This document shows, piece by piece, positions 62,829 through 64,000 of a stretch of DNA of 64,000 nt. The DNA is from an uncultured Clostridia bacterium. Lineage in GTDB: Bacteria > Bacillota > Clostridia > Peptostreptococcales > Anaerovoracaceae. The translations under genes were made by a program, and so were the position numbers. Numbering within the stretch: position 1 is the stretch's first letter; each line of letters begins with the position of its first letter. The stretch lies in the NCBI GenBank assembly GCA_934234035.1, contig CAKQHH010000003.1, positions 61,282 to 125,281 on the forward strand, given 5' to 3'. Under the pieces are notes generated by a model that ran no database searches, was not told the origin of the DNA, and worked only from the letters and a program-made list of their open reading frames with translations.

Positions 62829-63669
62829 GGAGATTTTGAGAGGCTACAAGGCGGGGGAGATTTCCCTGGAGATTGCGGAGGCGAAAATCCGCCAGATCGA
62901 TGAGCGGCCGGGGAAGGGATATACCAACATGGGGTTCGCCCGGCTGGACACCCAGCGGAAGGAGCGGTCGGGTTTTCCGGAGGTGATTTTCTGCAGCGGA
63001 AAGCCGGACGATTATCTGGTGGCTATTTACCGCAAAATCACGGAGCTGGAGGGCCGGGCCTTCGGTACGCGGGCCACACCGCACCAGGCGGCGCTGGTGC
63101 AGGAGGCCATCCCGACGGCGGAGTACGACCCGGTGTCCCGAATCCTGAAGGTGGAACGCAGTGGTGGAGCCTCCGGCAATCTCGAGGCCTCCGGCAGCGG
63201 TACAGCCTCCGGCGCGCATGGGGCTTCCGGTAATAATGGGGCCTCCGGCGGCCGAGTTGCGGTGTGCACCGGCGGCACAGCGGACATCCCGGTAGCCGAG
63301 GAGGCCGCGCAGACGGCAGAATTCTTCGGCGCCCGAGTGGACCGGTTTTATGATGTGGGGGTCAGCGGCATCCACCGGCTGTTCAACAACATGGATGAAA
63401 TCCGCAAAGCCGATTGCGTCATTGCGGTGGCGGGCATGGAGGGTGCGCTTCCGACGGTGATCGGCGGAATGGTACGGAATCCGGTCATCGCCGTCCCAAC
63501 TTCTGTGGGCTACGGCGCCAACATGCAGGGCCTGACGGCGCTGCTGACCATGATCAACTCCTGTGCCAATGGAGTGGCAGTGGTGAACATCGACAACGGT
63601 TACGGTGCCGGGTATATGGCCACCCAAATCGGCCGGTTGGCGGCATCCGGCCGCAATCGGGAACAATAG
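62818..63669 (+). CDS. larB: LarB, pyridinium-3,5-biscarboxylate mononucleotide synthase
   Basis: 283 residues, PurE-like. N-terminal LRGYKAGEISLEIAEAKI and the C-terminal PurE-type core (VCTGGTADIPVAEEA, VAGMEGALPTVIGG, PTSVGYG). LarB carboxylates and hydrolyses nicotinate adenine dinucleotide, the first step of the nickel-pincer cofactor. Residues about 115-144 are five 18-bp repeat units (63160-63249) encoding versions of GGASG/NGASG, absent from normal LarB. No good ribosome site lies before the ATG (GAGTGGCAGAGCGGT); the IS607-type insertion seems to have separated it from the GGAGG left after larC. Confidence 0.92.
   Translation: MDIQEILRGYKAGEISLEIAEAKIRQIDERPGKGYTNMGFARLDTQRKERSGFPEVIFCSGKPDDYLVAIYRKITELEGRAFGTRATPHQAALVQEAIPTAEYDPVSRILKVERSGGASGNLEASGSGTASGAHGASGNNGASGGRVAVCTGGTADIPVAEEAAQTAEFFGARVDRFYDVGVSGIHRLFNNMDEIRKADCVIAVAGMEGALPTVIGGMVRNPVIAVPTSVGYGANMQGLTALLTMINSCANGVAVVNIDNGYGAGYMATQIGRLAASGRNREQ
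63160..63249 (+). repeat. Five 18-bp coding minisatellite units in larB
   Basis: Units start at 63160, 63178, 63196, 63214 and 63232 and encode SGGASG, NLEASG, SGTASG, AHGASG and NNGASG. Each ends in GC(C/T)TCCGG(C/T). Same unit length and phase as the repeat in gshA. Confidence 0.92.
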
Positions 63670-63678
63670 GAAAGAAAA

Positions 63679-63707
63679 GAAACCGAAGGCGTGCGCCTTC
63701 GGTTTCT
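63679..63707 (+). terminator. larB terminator
   Basis: GAAACCGAAGGC-GTGC-GCCTTCGGTTTC followed by TTCATTG. Strong stem, modest T-tail. Confidence 0.75.
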
Positions 63708-63724
63708 TCATTGTTGGGATGCGG

Positions 63725-64000
63725 CGGCCCGGCGGACGTCCGGGTTTGCGTACGACTCCCTGGAAACCCAATGAATTCGGTTTTTGTACGCAAACCGCGG
63801 GCCGGGGAAAGAGGAAAATGCGGCCCAGTCGCCGGCAAGGTTCGCGCTCGCCTGCCCGCAAAGCCAAAGAACTCGGTTTCCTTGCGCGAACCACGGGCCG
63901 TGAAAAGAGGGGAATGCGGCCCGGTCGCCGGCAAGGTTCGCGCTCGCCTGCCCGCAAAGCCAAAGAACTCGGTTTCCTTGCGCGAACCACGGGCCGTGAA
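63725..64000. repeat. Three 96-bp tandem repeats, each with a hairpin, continuing past the window
   Basis: Units begin with CGGCCC at 63725, 63821 and 63917; the third is cut by the window end. Units 2 and 3 are almost identical; unit 1 is diverged. Each holds a stem: unit 1 GGTTTGCGTAC (63743-63753) with GTACGCAAACC (63786-63796); unit 2 GGTTCGCGC (63839-63847) with GCGCGAACC (63884-63892). The stems carry a compensating T-A to C-G change. The loop keeps CCAA-GAA-TCGGTTT. No gene seen. Confidence 0.9.

Noticed and set aside
62794..63990. A 398-codon minus-strand open frame with repeated 32-residue units
   Set aside because: It is antisense to larB and then reads through the 96-bp repeats; the protein repeats only mirror the DNA repeat. 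No ribosome site and no recognisable domain.
63725..64000. CRISPR array
   Set aside because: The whole 96-bp unit is repeated, with no unique spacers.

Overview
The window looks like a piece of chromosome from an anaerobic, amino-acid-fermenting member of the Clostridia. The family is uncertain; the repertoire would suit the Eubacteriales/Anaerovoracaceae. The pointers are a three-subunit [FeFe]-hydrogenase of the electron-bifurcating type, a threonyl T-box, corrinoid methyl-transfer proteins, nickel-pincer cofactor genes, a likely selenoprotein, many peptidases and amino-acid carriers, and no respiratory genes. Coding is dense. Most genes have clear AGGAGG-type ribosome sites and most operons end in obvious terminators.

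Layout. 0-4.1 kb: hydrogenase subunits HydC/HydB/HydA. 4.1-5.3 kb (minus): proC and a small gene interrupted by an in-frame TGA that reads best as selenocysteine (a U-C motif with a SECIS-like hairpin just downstream). 5.4-14.8 kb: a hydroaromatic-acid locus holding an Old Yellow Enzyme/enoate reductase-type flavoenzyme, a LysR regulator, shikimate/quinate dehydrogenase, an MFS carrier, type I 3-dehydroquinate dehydratase and a complete TRAP transporter. 15-16.4 kb: a DUF4143 ATPase and tRNA-Arg(CCU). 16.4-25.2 kb: purC, a secreted two-module GH53 protein whose first module has lost both catalytic glutamates, purA, a PAP2 phosphatase, ung, a GNAT protein and an ATP-grasp ligase. 25.4-31.8 kb: a large secreted subtilase, a DUF1858 redox protein and a glutamate-cysteine ligase. 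31.8-32.7 kb: no gene, but an array of imperfect hairpin repeats with a period of about 94-98 bp. 32.9-44.8 kb: a proline-peptide and branched-chain amino acid block (two M24 peptidases, prolyl aminopeptidase, a second alpha/beta hydrolase, two BrnQ carriers flanking a LysR gene, an NSS carrier). 45-47.3 kb (minus): thrS behind a T-box. 47.3-52 kb: a methyl-transfer block (homocysteine methyltransferase, DUF2284 protein, a fused URO-D/corrinoid protein, an ornithine cyclodeaminase-family enzyme). 52-63.7 kb: hflX, a HAD hydrolase, a five-component Opp/Nik-type ABC transporter encoded by four genes, then larE-larC-larB for the nickel-pincer nucleotide cofactor. The larC-larB junction is split by an IS607-type element with an intact TnpB and a ruined tnpA. 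The last 280 bp hold three 96-bp tandem repeats, each with a hairpin, running off the window.

How the parts fit (inference). Peptidases and carriers supply amino acids; the hydrogenase disposes of reductant; the ABC transporter probably brings nickel for the LarBCE cofactor. The quinate/shikimate locus has importers and the two reversible hydroaromatic enzymes but none of the aromatizing enzymes. A flavin enoate reductase sits beside it, which suggests a reductive route. The items most worth following are the hairpin array, the 96-bp repeats, the in-frame TGA gene, the reductase in the hydroaromatic locus, and the reconstructable IS607 insertion between larC and larB.
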